NCBI GenBank assembly: GCA_963736715.1
Contig: CAVTQA010000016.1
Location: forward strand, 134,604 to 198,603
Origin: AP-15 sp963736715
GTDB lineage: Bacteria > Pseudomonadota > Alphaproteobacteria > ATCC43930 > CGMCC-115725
Length of the DNA stretch: 64,000 nucleotides
Direction of reading: 5' to 3'
Of this stretch, positions 37,120 to 47,756 are shown piece after piece (position 1 is the first letter of the stretch; the number at the start of each line of letters is the position of its first letter). The notes under the pieces were generated by a model. That model had not been told where the DNA came from. It saw nothing but the letters and a program-made list of their open reading frames with translations, and made no database searches. The position numbers and the translations under genes were made by a program.

Positions 37120-38098
37120 GTCACATCCAGTTCGGCGAAAGGATCCTCCGCGTCACCGGCAAAGCCGAAAAATTCCCAAGTCCGCCGCATATGCGGCGGA
37201 AGCGGCGCGGTCACCTGCAGCTGCCTACCGAGCGGATGAGGCATGGACAGACTTCGTGCGTGCAAGTGGAGCCGACGCGATCCGGGAACGCCGGCCAGGT
37301 GGGCCGCCGCCTCGCCGTATTTGAAGTCGCCGAGGATCGGTGTGTCCATCGCTGCGCAATGGGCGCGCAGCTGGTGGGTGCGTCCGGTGACTGGCATCAA
37401 GGCGAGCCAGCTCGCCTGCGTCCCGGCGCTGTCGATCACCCGATAATAGGTGACGGCGCGGCGGCCCTCCTCGGCGTCGGGCCGGACGCGTTCGCCGCCA
37501 TGCCCAGGCATTTTCGCGAGCGGCAGATCGATGCGGCCCTGAGCTAATTTCGGCCGCCCGACGACGACGGCCCAATAGGTCTTGCGGGTTGTCTTCTCGC
37601 GAAAGGCCCGGGTCAGAAACGCGGCCGCGGCGGCAGTCCGGGCGATGACGAGAATGCCGCTGGTCTCCTTGTCGAGCCGGTGCACCAGGCGCGGACGCTC
37701 GGGCTTTCCGAAACGCAAGCTATCGAGGAGCCCGTCGACGTGCCGCTCGGTCGCGGTGCCTCCCTGAACCGCCAGCCCAGGCGGCTTGTCGAGGACGATG
37801 ACCGCCTCGTCGCGGTACAGGATCGCCGCTTGCAGCATGGCCTCGTCCGCCGGCCGCGGCTGCGGTCGCGCGGGCCGGGCGGCAGCGCCAACTCCTGCGG
37901 CGGAATGCGGATCGCCTGGCCCGGAGCTACCCGATCGCTGGACCGCGCCCGCTTGCCGTCGACGCGGATCCGCCCGGTGCGCAGCAGCTTTTCGAGCTGC
38001 CCGTGCCCCAGACCGGGATAATGCCGTTTGAACCAGCGGTCGAGGCGGAGCGAGCCGTCGCTGCTGTCGACGGTTATGGTTTCATCGGCCTCGGTCAT
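37116..38098 (-). pseudogene. RluA/RluC-type 23S rRNA pseudouridine synthase, one frameshift
   Basis: Likely isomerises uridines in 23S rRNA. The ATG at 38098 overlaps a possible rarA stop as ATGA. The first part holds an S4-like RNA-binding domain (SLRLDRWFKRHYPGLGHGQLEKLLRTGRIRVDGKRA). The second part, in another frame, carries the catalytic core: VLDKPPGLAVQGG, and RLVHRLDKETSGILVIA with the catalytic Asp in HRLDKETSG, then GRTHQLRAH. The two parts join across about 37870-37890, where one base appears to be missing in a G/C-rich stretch. All functional motifs remain once joined, so an assembly error is likely. Confidence 0.86.
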
Positions 38099-39395
38099 TG
38101 CGCCGTCGGCTGCTGCGCGTTGGCGCAGCTTGTCCCAATAGTCGAGCCGTTTCTTGATCTCCCGCTCGAAACCGCGCTCGCCCGGCCGGTAGAAATTGCG
38201 CCGCGCCACCCCTTCCGGGAAATAATTCTGGCCGGAAAAGCCTTCCTCGGTGGCGTGGTCGTAAACATAGCCTTTGCCATACCCGAGGATCGCGCATCAG
38301 CCGGGTCGGCGCGTTGAGGATGTGCATCGGCGGCATCAGCGAGCCGGTCTCGCGCGCCATCGTGCGGGCTTCTCCATACGCCTGATACGCCGCGTTCGAT
38401 TTCGGCGCGGTGGCGAGATAGATCACGCATTGCGCGATCGCGAGCTCGCCTTCGGGCGAGCCGAGGCGGTCATAGGTGTCCCAGGCCGCAAGCGCCTGCA
38501 CGACCGCTTGCGGGTCGGCGAGGCCGATATCCTCGACCGCCGCCCGCGTGAGCCGCCGCAGGATGTAGATCGGGTCCTCGCCGCCGGCCAGCATCCGCGC
38601 GAGCCAATAGAGCGCCGCGTCGGTATCCGACCCGCGCAATGATTTGTGCAACGCGCTGATCAGGTTGTAGTGACCCTCCTGCGCCTTGTCGTAGAGCGGC
38701 GCCCGGCGCTGCACGAGCCGGGCGAGCTCGTCGGGTCCGAGCGGCTGCTCCGTCTGGAGCTGCCCGATCTCCTCAGCCAGGTTCAGCAGGAACCGGCCGT
38801 CGCCATCGGCCATCGCACGCAGGGCCGTACGGGCTTCGTCGGTCAGCGGCAGTCGACGGCCCAGATGGGCTTCGGCGCGCTTTAAGAGGGTTTCGAGGTC
38901 GTTGTCGTCGAGGCGGCGCAATACGAAGACCTGCGCACGCGACAGCAATGCGCCGATCAGTTCGAAAGACGGGTTTTCCGTCGTGGCGCCGACGAGAATC
39001 ACCGTGCCGTCCTCGACGACCGGCAAAAAAGCATCCTGCTGCGCGCGATTGAAGCGATGGATCTCGTCGACAAAGAGCAGCGTGCCTTGGCCCATCTCGC
39101 GGCGCTTCCTAGCCGCGTCGAACACCTTGCGCAGATCCGCCACCCCGGAAAATACGGCCGACAACGGCTCGAACACCAGATCCGTGCCCTGGGCGAGCAA
39201 TCGGGCGATCGTCGTCTTGCCGCAGCCCGGCGGGCCCCAAAGGATCATCGACGACAATTTGCGGTTTGCGACCATTCGCCCGATCGGACCGTCGGCGGCG
39301 AGCAGATGGTCCTGACCGACCACTTCCGCCAAGCTGCGCGGGCGCAGCAGGTCGGCCAGAGGATGCGGCGCCTGGTTCTCGAATAAGGTGCTCAC
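38095..39395 (-). pseudogene. rarA: Replication-associated recombination protein A, frameshifted near the 3' end
   Basis: AAA+ ATPase (RarA/MgsA) acting at stalled forks. Translation probably starts at GTG 39395 (VSTLFENQAPHPLADLLRPRSL), eight bases after the preceding stop. Walker A is WGPPGCGKTT, Walker B is LLFVDEIHRFN, and sensor 1 is VGATTENPSFE. The C-terminal tetramerisation part includes NLISALHKSLRGSDTDAALYWLARML. Near 38287 one extra base shifts the frame; removing it restores RDLGYGKGYVYDHATEEGFSGQNYFPEG and FYRPGERGFEREIKKRL. That corrected frame then runs without a stop into the RluC-like start, so a second small indel near 38100-38130 is likely, which would let the gene end at the TGA at 38095-38097. 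Confidence 0.88.
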
Positions 39396-39402
39396 CGAGC
39401 CC

Positions 39403-40540
39403 CTATCGCACCTGGTCGGCGAGCCGCGACAGGTGGTGGGCGGTGTCGCCGAAGGTGTGCTCGATGACCATGCAGCGGCGGAAATAATGCCCGACCGCAT
39501 ATTCCTCTGTCATGCCGATGCCGCCATGCAATTGGATCGCGTTCTGCGACACGAATTTGCTCGCTTGGCCGACGCCGACCTTCGCCATCGCGATGTTGTG
39601 GGCGCGCTCGGCGGCATCGGGCTCCTCGACCATCATCGCCGCCAGCATCGCCATGCTGCGCCCGCGCTCGAGCTCCATCAGCATCTCCGTCGCGCGGTGC
39701 TGCAGGACCTGGTTCTGGCCGATCGGCCGGCCGAATTGCGTTCGGGTCTTCAGGTATTCGAGGGTCATCGCCTGCATCGTCTCCATCGCGCCGACCGCTT
39801 CGGCTGCCGTCGCGGCAATGCCCGCCTCTACGACCCGCTGGATCACGGGGAACCCCGCGCCGATTTCGCCCAGTATTTCCTCCTCGCCAACCTCGACACC
39901 GCTCAATGATATCTCCGCCGCCCGAGTTCCGTCGCGCATCGGGTACCCGCGCCGCGCTACCCCGTTAGCCGCTGCATCCACGATAAACAACGTGATGCCG
40001 TCAGGATCGTCCCGCTCGCCGGCGGTGCGCGCGCTGACCACCAGGCGCTGCGCGCTGTCGCCGTGCAGGACCACACTTTTGGCCCCGTCGAGCACCCAGC
40101 CTCGGCCTTTGGGCTTGGCCGTCGTCAGCACATCGCTCAGATCGTAGCGCGCCTGCCGCTCGCCATGTGCAAAGGCGAGGATCATGTTGCCTTCGGCAAT
40201 TTGCGGCAGGATCGCCGATTTCTGTTCGTCGTTGCCGGCGAGCTGCAGCGCTGTGCCGCCGAGCACGACCGTCGCCAAATAAGGCTCCAGCGCAAGCACG
40301 CGCCCGAACGCCTCCATGACCAGCATCACCTCGATCGGACCGCCGCCAAACCCGCCATAATCCTCGGCAAACGGGAAGGCCCAACAGGCCGAGCTCGGCA
40401 TATTGTGCCCAAAGCCCGCGGCTCCAACCCTCGGGCTCGGCGAGATAGGAGCGGCGCTTGTCAAACCCATAATGGTCGGCGAGCAGCCGCTCGACCGAGT
40501 CGCGCAACAGCCGCTGCTCTTCGGTCAACTCGAAATCCAT
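39403..40540 (-). pseudogene. Acyl-CoA dehydrogenase, one frameshift
   Basis: FAD-dependent dehydrogenase of the acyl-CoA family. The start is MDFELTEEQRLLRDSVERLLADHYGF at 40540. The frame breaks near 40375 in a run of G (plus strand), where removing one base rejoins LGLLGLP with FAEDYGGFGGGPIEVMLVMEAFGR. The rest contains the middle beta domain and the C-terminal helices with QFGRPIGQNQVLQHRATEML, ASKFVSQNAIQLHGGIGMTEEYAVGHYFRR. The catalytic base position cannot be assigned with confidence. It forms a pair with the next acyl-CoA dehydrogenase gene; such pairs of related subunits are common in steroid and long-chain acyl degradation, where two subunits make one active site. Confidence 0.86.
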
Positions 40541-40565
40541 CGGTCAGCTCCTCAGAGGCTACCGT

Positions 40566-40638
40566 GAGATTGCTTCACTGCGCTCGCAATGACAGGAAAA
40601 AGGCGTCATTGCGAGGAGCGCAGCGACGAAGCAATCTC
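40566..40638. repeat. Imperfect inverted repeat between the two acyl-CoA dehydrogenase genes
   Basis: GAGATTGCTTC (40566-40576) pairs with GAAGCAATCTC (40628-40638), and CGCAATGAC (about 40585-40593) pairs with GTCATTGCG (40605-40613). The motif GTCATTGCGAGG-AGC-CAGCGACGAAGCAATC is a widespread palindromic repeat type in proteobacterial genomes. It forms a long hairpin in the gap between the genes. Confidence 0.85.
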
Positions 40639-40645
40639 CGGCCGT

Positions 40646-41853
40646 TTACAAACCCAGCACGGCTTTGGTCAGGATGTTCTTCTGGATCTCGTTGGTGCCG
40701 CCGTAGATCGAGGCGGCGCGCAGGAAGAGATAGCTGCGGGTGGCTTCGGTCGCCCATTCCGGACCCAATTCCGGCTCGTTGCTGAGCGCCGCCAGTTCCT
40801 GCGCCCAATCCGGCATCGCCAAAGGCCCGCCGACATCCATTGCCAGCTCGGTCGTCGCCTGCAAGCAGTTCGGTGCCCTTGACCTTGAGCACCGAGGACA
40901 GCGGGTCGGGCTTGCCGCCATGGCTCCTGTCGTGCGCCGAGACGACGCGCATCTGCGTGATCTCCAGCGCCTTCATGTCGGTTTCGAGCTGCGCGACGCG
41001 CTGGCGGAAAGCGGGATCCTCGATCAACGGCCTGCCGTTCGCGCGCATCTCGCGCGCCGCCTCGCGGGCGAATTTGACCCGCTCCTTCGACTTGCCGAGC
41101 CGCGCGATGCCGGTCCGCTCGTGCCCGAGCAGAAATTTGGCGACATCCCAGCCGCGGTTTTCTTCGCCGACCACGCAAAGACACCGGCACTCGCACATCG
41201 TCGAAGAAGACCTCGTTCAGATGGTGGCTGCCGTCGATCGAGATGATCGGACGCACCGTGATGCCCGGCGTCTTCATATCGATCAGCAGAAACGAGATGC
41301 CTTCCTGCCGCTTTTTTGCTTGCGGGTCGGTGCGCACGAGGCAGAAGCACCAATCGGCGTGGTGCGCCGTTGAGGTCCAGATCTTCTGGCCATTGACGAT
41401 GTAATGATCGCCGTCACGCTTGGCCGCAGTCTTCAGCGAGGCAAGGTCCGACCCCGCGCCCGGCTCGGAAAACCCCTGGCACCACCAATCGTCGATATTG
41501 GCCGCACGCGGCAGAAAGCGCTGCTTCTGCTCCTCGGTGCCGAACTGGATCAATACCGGGCCGATCATCGTGATATTGAACGACGACACCTCGGGGGCCG
41601 GCGCCAGCTGGTTCTCCTCGAGGAAGATCATGCGCTGCACCGGCGTCCAGCCGGGGCCGCCATATTCCTTCGGCCAGCTGTAGGCGGCCCAGCCTCGCTT
41701 GTTCAGAATGCGCTGCCAGGTGACGGTGTCCTCTTTGCTCGGCGCGTGCCCCAGCCGCATCCGCTCGCGGATATCGCCCGGCAGATCGGTCTCGAAAAAC
41801 CCCCGAAGCTCGTCGCGAAATTCCAATTCCTCGGCAGTGAAGCGCAAATCCAT
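40646..41853 (-). pseudogene. Acyl-CoA dehydrogenase, two frameshifts
   Basis: Second acyl-CoA dehydrogenase of the pair; the start MDLRFTAEELEFRDELRGFFE is at 41853. The first part includes GWAAYSWPKEYGGPGWTPVQR, WCQGFSEPGAGSDLASLKTAA and GQKIWTSTAHHADWCFCLVRTD, all classical motifs. Removing one base near 41171 rejoins RVPVSLR with VGEENRGWDVAKFLLGHER. Removing one near 40861 rejoins KGTELL with QATTELAMDVGG, and the end SIYGGTNEIQKNILTKAVLGL carries the usual YGGTNEIQ motif. Restored length is about 400 residues, normal for the family. Both changes are single extra bases next to short repeats, as expected from sequencing error. Confidence 0.87.
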
Positions 41854-42579
41854 CGCTCCGGCTCCTCTGGTTAGTGAACAAAACCCGCGCTGCGCGGGAT
41901 CGTCAGCGACAGCTCGGGCAGGCAGATGATCAGCAACGGATCATAGCGACTGCGGCGGAAAATAGCGCTGGAGCTTCTCGAGATCGAAGCAGGTCATCCA
42001 TGGCCGCAACGGCCAGTGACAAGGTTCGTCTTCGATTGGGGCCGCATAGCGTCAGATCCAATCGCGATGGGTTTCGCGACGCTCAACCGATCCTAGAAGG
42101 GCGGCGCGGATGCGTTCGAGGCGGAGGTCGCCCTCCGGCATCGGCGAGAGCGCGAGGATCTCGTCGCCAAGGCCGAGGCCGAGCTCGAACAGGGCTCACA
42201 TCCCGACGGCGAAGCCGTGGCGTCGTAAGGGGCCGCATCGGCGCTCTTGCTGTTTTCGCTGTTTTGTCAGCCAATTAACAGCGAGCGAGCCCTCGTTCGC
42301 GGCGGAAATCCTGGGCCGCCGACGTCTTGGCGCACGAAGGAACAGCGAAGCGCTGGCTGTTCTATGGCTGTTTTCCGTGTCTTTTTGTGCAAAGGTCGGG
42401 ATTGCCGCACGACCGCGGTGAACGCATATTGAGACGAAGGATGAGGAGGTGTGCATAGATGGCAATTTATCCTAAAAATCGCTTTTTGTCAATTCAGTAA
42501 TGCTATAGGGCGAGTTGGCAAAGGCCCGCATGCCTACGGTCCTGCACAGAACGCAATACACCCGTCTCGGCGTATCACC
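41854..42579. other. Intergenic region with a fragment resembling nrdJ, no gene seen
   Basis: These 726 bp hold no convincing gene. At 42101-42156 there is a 56-bp segment nearly identical (three mismatches) to 43525-43580 inside nrdJ; in the nrdJ reading sense it encodes LSPMPEGDLRLERI, followed by different codons and a stop. The rest gives only short frames of poor coding character. From about 42460 the base composition becomes more A/T-rich towards the adjacent membrane-protein gene. Confidence 0.65.
42101..42156. repeat. Direct repeat of an nrdJ 3' segment
   Basis: The segment matches 43525-43580 in the same orientation with three mismatches over 56 bp. The two copies bracket the nrdJ 3' end and the lower-GC membrane-protein gene. 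Confidence 0.8.
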
Positions 42580-43410
42580 TCACAACGCATGATGCGGAAC
42601 GTCGGGAACGTAGATTGGCGGTCTCTGTTCTCTCACCTTTCGCGCCTCCGCGACGTAATCCGTTGCTATTTCATCATTGTAGATCGGACAGATCGTTACT
42701 TCATCGGGCAGGTTGTCTGGGTGTCGAAAATAATAGCAAAAATGCTGTGCATATTCTGCCTCAAATATATCCTTGTATATTAACTGCCCGCAAAATACCA
42801 TCCAATATTCCCCCGCTCGCGCTTCCAAGATTTGCGCTCGCGTGTCATCATCAATCTCGAAAATAGGAGCGTACCCCTTTTTGGGATTAACTATTGCTCC
42901 ATGACGCTCTTTCTCGCGCAGGGTGTTTGCAGTCTTGCATTCAAAATTGTCAGGGAGCGGTTCGTGTGCTGTATATTCGAATCTCCGAAGAAATCAATCT
43001 AGGAAATATGCTGGCGTCTGGCCGTCGTTCTCTAACGGCACTTTAATGATGTCGCGCTTTTTCTCTTCTACACTGCAGCAGGTAATCGTCGGAAGAGATG
43101 TCGCGATATAGGCACGGAGCTGTCGGTTTTCCTCATCCCTGAAGTCAGTGGCTTGCTGCCGGAACACTAACCATTGCAGGCCGGCGAGTAACGCGGCGGC
43201 GAAAAGGCCTATTATAGTGGCTACCTCACGGCGACGCTTTCCAGTCTCGCGACGTTCCTCTTTCTCCACATAGACTTCAAACTGATCACATATAGAACGA
43301 ATAGCATTAGTAATTGACAGATAGTGGCTAACGTCGTGATGGTCTGCGCGCTCGACGTCGATTTCCTCTTGTAGCAATTCCTCGGTGTATGAGGAATTCC
43401 GTCGGACCAC
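42580..43410 (-). pseudogene. Lower-GC membrane protein of unknown function with one internal stop
   Basis: The frame starts at or after the GTG at 43410, which overlaps the nrdJ TAG, and an in-frame TTG at 43377 is an alternative. It encodes a Glu/Arg-rich N-terminus (VYVEKEERRETGKRRREVA), one clear membrane segment (TIIGLFAAALLAGLQWLVF) and an extracytoplasmic part. A TGA at 42994-42996 interrupts it, but the same frame then continues for 137 codons with sensible sequence (RRFEYTAHEPLP, EYWMVFCGQLIYKDIFEAEY). NDGQTPAY before the stop and the FCGQLIYKDIF region resemble widespread single-pass proteins of unknown function that often have a GQTPA motif. Codons are A/T-richer than all neighbours, suggesting acquisition by transfer. 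Confidence 0.6.
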
Positions 43411-46400
43411 TAACTGCACCCGCTGGTCGCCCCGCAGGTGTCGCATTTGAGGCAGGTGCCGTTGCGGATGAGGGTGAAGTTGCCGCATTCGTCGCAGCTG
43501 TCGCCTTCGTAGCCCTTCATGCGGGCGGCGAGGATGCGTTCGAGGCGGAGGTCGCCCTCCGGCATTGGCGAGAGGGCGAGGGGGCCGTCGAAGTCTCGGG
43601 ACCGGCGGCCGGCGCCGCCGTCGAGCACGGTCAGTTTGTGGCGCACGAAGCCGTTGGAGGCGGCACGCACCAGGTTGGATTCGGCTTCGCCCTTGCCGAC
43701 CGTGTCGGGCATCAGATCGCCGGGCTGGACATGGGCGAGGTCGCCGCGGTCGAGATAGGAGATCGCCAGTTCGCGGAACAGGTAGTCGAGGATCGAGGTC
43801 GCCATCTTGATCGCGTCGTTGCCCTCGACGATGCCCGACGGCTCGAAGCGGGTGAAGGTGAAGGCCTCGACAAATTCCTCCAAGTGGCACGCCGTATTGC
43901 AGGCCGATCGAGATCGCGATCGCGAAATTGTTCATCAGCGACCGGAAGGCGGCGCCCTCCTTGTGCATGTCGATGAAGACTTCGCCGAGCCCGCCCTCCT
44001 CGTATTCGCCGGTGCGCAGATAGACCTTGTGGCCGCCGACGACGGCCTTCTGCGTGTAGCCCTTGCGGCGGTTGGGCAGGCGCCGGCGCTCGCTCTGCCG
44101 CACCACGCGTTCGATAATCCGTTCCACGACGCGCTCGACGATCCGCTCGGCGACGAGCGGGGCACGCGCGGCGGGCGATTCGGTAAAGAACTCCTCGGCT
44201 TCCTCGTCGTCGCCCAGCAGGCTGGAGGCCAAAGGCTGCGACAGTTTCGAGCCATCGCGGTAGAGCGCTGTCGCCTTGAGGCCCAGGCGCCAGGACAGCA
44301 TGTAGGCCTCCTTGCAGTCCTCGACCGTCGCCGCGTTCGGCATGTTGATCGTCTTTGAGATCGCCCCCGAGATAAAGGGCTGCGCCGCCGCCATCATCCG
44401 GATGTGGCTGTCGACCGACAACGAGCGCCGGCCGATGCGGCCGCACGGGTTCGCGCAATCGAACACCGCCAGATGCTCGGGTTTGAGATGCGGCGCGCCC
44501 TCCAATGTCATCGCCCCGCAGCACCAGCTGTTGGCAGCGTCGATCTCGGCCCGGGCGAAGCCGAGCGCCGCCAACAGCTCGAAGCCGGGATCATCGAGCG
44601 CGCCCGGCGCGATCCCAAGACTGTCGATGCAGAAAGCTTCGCCCAGCGTCCATTTATTAAACGTGAACTTGATGTCGAAAGCCGAGGCGAGCGCCGCCTC
44701 GACGGCGGCGAGCGCCCGGTCGTCGAAGCCCTTTTGCCTGAGGCTCCCGTGGTTGATGTAAGGCGCGCCTTCGAGCGTCCCGTGACCCAGCGCGTAGCGC
44801 TCGATTGCCCCAATCTCGTCGGCACTGTAGCCGAGCGTCGTCAGCGCCTGCGGTACCGCGCGGTTGATGATCTTGAAATAGCCCCCGCCGGCGAGCTTCT
44901 TGAATTTGACCAGCGCGAAATCGGGCTCGATGCCGGTCGTGTCGCAATCCATGACGAGCCCGATCGTGCCGGTCGGCGCGAGCACCGTCGCCTGGGCGTT
45001 GCGGAAGCCATGTTGCTCGCCGAGGGCCAGCGCCGTGTCCCAGCTGCGCCGCGCCGCCGCTGCGAGCGCAGGGTCCGGGCAATTCGCCTCGTCTAGCGGC
45101 ACCGGTGGAATTGATAAGCACTCGTATGTATCGCCCTCTCCGCCCGCTTGCGGGGGGAGAGGGCGGGGACCCATTGCGCCGGCAATGGGGAGGGTGAGGT
45201 GGGCGCTCCCGCCTCGCGAGCCTGAAGCTTCCCCCACCTCACCCCGACCCTCTCCCCCCCAAGCGGCGGAGAGGGAGAGGTCGGCGGAGAGGGGGGGGTT
45301 TACTCCGTGGGCCGCGCGGCGATGGTTGCGGATGACCCGCAACATCGCCTCGCGGTTCTCGGCATGACCGGGGAAGGCGCCGAGCTCGCCCGCCATCTCA
45401 GCTGAGGTGGCATAACTCGACCCGGTCATCAATGCGGTAATCGCGGCGCCGAGCGCGCGGCCGGCGGCGCTGTCGTAAGGCAGACCCATCGACATCAAGA
45501 GCCCGCCGAGATTGGCGTAGCCGAGGCCGAGGGTGCGGAAGTCGTAGGAGCGCCGCGCAATCTCCTTCGACGGGAACTGCGCCATCAGAACCGAGATTTC
45601 GAGCACGATCGTCCACAGGCGCACCGCGTGCTCAAAGGCGGGGACGTCGAAGCTGCCGTCATGGTCCCCGGGCTCGCGCCGGAACGCCATCAGATTGAGG
45701 GAGGCGAGGTTGCACGCCGTGTCGTCGAGGAAATTGTATTCCGAGCACGGGTTCGACGCGTTGATCCGGCCGCTTGCGGGGCTGGTATGCCAGTCGTTGA
45801 TTGTCGTGTCGAATTGCAATCCAGGATCGGCCGATGCCCACGCGGCATAACCGATGCGATCCCACAACTCGCGCGCCTTGACAGCCTTTACGACCGTCCC
45901 GTCGGTGCGTCGCGTCAGCTGCCAAGGGCCATCGTCGCGGACCCGTGCGAGAAAGGCGTTCGAGACGCGCACCGAATTGTTCGAGTTCTGGCCGGCGACC
46001 GTTAGATAGGCTTCCGATTCCCAATCCGTGTCGTAGGTGCGGAACTCGACCTCAGTGTAGCCTTGCCGGGCAAACTGAATGACCCGCTGGATATAGCTCT
46101 CCGGGATCATGGCGCGGCGGGCGGCGCGAATCTCTGCCTTGAGCGCAGGGTTCTTCGCCGGGTTCGTTTCCTCGCGGCATGCCATCATGACCAGGTTCAA
46201 GTGCCGGGCGGCGAGCTTGGAGCCGGCGACGAGCGCGGCGACCTTCTGCTCCTCGACCACCTTCCAATCGATGAAGGTCTCGATGTCAGGATGGTCGATG
46301 TCGACGATGACCATCTTGGCGGCCCGCCTTGTCGTGCCGCCGGATTTGATCGCGCCGGCGGCACGGTCGCCGATTCGCAGAAAGCTCATCAGCCCCGAGG

Positions 46401-47166
46401 AGCGTCCGCCGCCCGACAGCGCCTCGCCTTCGCCGCGGATCTTCGAGAAATTGGAGCCAGAGCCGGAACCGTATTTGAAGAGCCGCGCTTCGCGCACCCA
46501 GAGATCCATGATGCCGCCCTCGTTGACGAGGTCGTCGGCAACCGACTGGATGAAGCAGGCATGCGGCTGCGGATGCTCGTAGGCACTATTTGAAGCGTGC
46601 AATTCGCCGCTCTTGTGGTCCACGTAATAGTGGCCCTGCGCCGGGCCGTCGATGCCATAAGCCCAATGAAGGCCTGTGTTGAACCATTGCGGCGAGTTCG
46701 GCGCGCCGATCTGCCGGGCGAGCATGAGGCGAATCTCGTCGTAGAAGGCCGAGGCGTCGTCTTCGGTGTCGAAATAACCGCCCTTCCAGCCCCAATAGGT
46801 CCAGGTTCCGGCCATGCGGTCGAAAACCTGGCGTGCACTCGTCTCTCCGCCGTGACGGGCGCTCTCGGCCAGCGCCGCGAGACCCGCCCCCCCGCTTTCG
46901 CAAGGGTCGGCGGTGCGCCGCCACAGCCAGGGCGGAAGGCCCTGCTCCGCAACCGGCGCCAAACGCGCAGGCACGCCGGCTTTGCGGAAGTATTTTTGCG
47001 CGAGGATGTCGGTGGCGACCTGGCTCCACTCCGCGGGCACCTCGAAACCTTCGGCCTCGAAGACGACCGATCCGTCGGGGTTGCGGATCTCGCTGCTGGC
47101 GGTCCGAAACTGTACCGTCTCGTACGGGTCTCGGCCGGCCGTGGTAAAATGGCGCGCGATGTGCAT
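43410..47166 (-). CDS. nrdJ: Adenosylcobalamin-dependent ribonucleotide reductase (class II), with one frameshift and an in-frame repeat insertion
   Basis: Reduces ribonucleotides to deoxyribonucleotides with B12. The N-terminal part includes APNSPQWFNTGLHWAYG, ASNPCSEYNFLDDTACNLASLNL, TGLVMDCDTTGIEPD-like GLVMDCDTTGIEP, and the C-terminal zinc-ribbon tail CDECGNFTLIRNGTCLKCDTCG. Two features are odd. A stretch of about 59 codons between AAHG and YECLSIPPVP (about 45127-45303) is translated palindromic repeat, absent from the family as I know it. Near 43882 one extra base shifts the frame from GVPL to GGICRG; removing it gives GVPLEEFVEAFTFTRFEPSG and the natural end at 43410. Without that correction the frame runs on, out of phase, into the membrane-protein gene. 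Confidence 0.9.
45127..45303. repeat. Palindromic repeat, copy 2, inserted in frame in nrdJ
   Basis: The core GCCCTCTCCGCCC (from 45133), GGGGGAGAGGG, GGGGACCCAT, ATGGGGAGGGTGAGG, CCCCCACCTCACCCC, GACCCTCTCC and GGCGGAGAGGG occurs in this order, as in copy 3 at 50887-51035. The inserted length is close to 177 bp, so the nrdJ frame is kept. Read on the minus strand it encodes LSLSA...GGEGRGEVG and ...PPQAGGEG, without a stop. Confidence 0.85.
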
Positions 47167-47278
47167 TCCTCTCCCCCAACCCCGCTGCCAGACGTAGTTG
47201 CTCGTCCGCTCCAGCCCACTAAATGTAGTTCAGGTCGTCACACGGAGCAATCGATTTCGTGGGGCTCCGGGCGAAAGC

Positions 47279-47294
47279 ACACCATATGTTGCGG
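47279..47294. promoter_or_regulatory. Candidate NrdR box upstream of nrdJ
   Basis: ACACCATATGTTGCGG agrees with the NrdR-box pattern ACACnATATnTnGTGT at all fixed positions but two. It lies about 115 bp upstream of the nrdJ start, in the region shared with ndufa12. NrdR boxes usually come as pairs about three helical turns apart, and I find no clear second copy, so this is tentative. I saw no cobalamin riboswitch. Confidence 0.35.
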
Positions 47295-47365
47295 GACGGC
47301 AACGCTTTACGCCCGGCCGGAAACGGTGCAATAACGCGTTCGCGAGGCGAGGCACGGATGGAGCG

Positions 47366-47740
47366 ATGACGCTCGGCACGCGTTTGTTGACTTGGTTGCG
47401 GGGCGAATTGGTCGGCACCGACAGCTATGGCAACCGCTATTACCGCGAGCGCGGCGCGAGACCGTTGCGGCGTGGCGGCGGGCGGTTCAGTCGCGAAAAG
47501 CGCTGGGTCATCTATAACGGCGAACCGGAAGGATCAAAGGTTCCGCCGGAATGGCATGCCTGGCTGCACCATACGGTAAACGAGGTGCCGCGCGCCGACC
47601 GGCCGCGTTATCCATGGGAGAAGCCGCACCAGCCAAACATGACCGGCACGCCCTATGCCTATTACCCGCCGGGCTCGATCCTGCGCGGCGGCCGCCGGGC
47701 ACGAGCTACCGGGGATTACGAACCGTGGGCCCCCGAATAA
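47366..47740 (+). CDS. NDUFA12-type NADH:ubiquinone oxidoreductase-associated protein
   Basis: The 124-residue protein starts at ATG 47366 (MTLGTRLLTWLRG). The frame is open further upstream to 47198, but that part is not conserved. The family signature is clear: LVGTDSYGNRYYRER, RRWVIYNGEPEGSKVPPEWHAWLHH, PWEKPHQPNMTGTPYAYYPPGS. This supernumerary complex I subunit (B17.2) is shared by mitochondria and alphaproteobacteria and supports assembly or stability of complex I in the inner membrane. Its neighbours mlaD and the DUF2155 gene follow in the standard alphaproteobacterial order. Confidence 0.94.
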   Translation: MTLGTRLLTWLRGELVGTDSYGNRYYRERGARPLRRGGGRFSREKRWVIYNGEPEGSKVPPEWHAWLHHTVNEVPRADRPRYPWEKPHQPNMTGTPYAYYPPGSILRGGRRARATGDYEPWAPE

Positions 47741-47756
47741 GGCGGCTGCGGCGAAC

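Noticed and set aside
42994..47166. A single 1390-residue protein
   Set aside because: The frame passes through a frameshift in nrdJ near 43882; beyond it the sequence is out of phase until it runs by chance into the membrane-protein gene. The true nrdJ end is at 43410.
47167..47365. A cobalamin riboswitch upstream of nrdJ
   Set aside because: No B12-box-like sequence or extended leader structure is apparent; only a single weak NrdR-like box.
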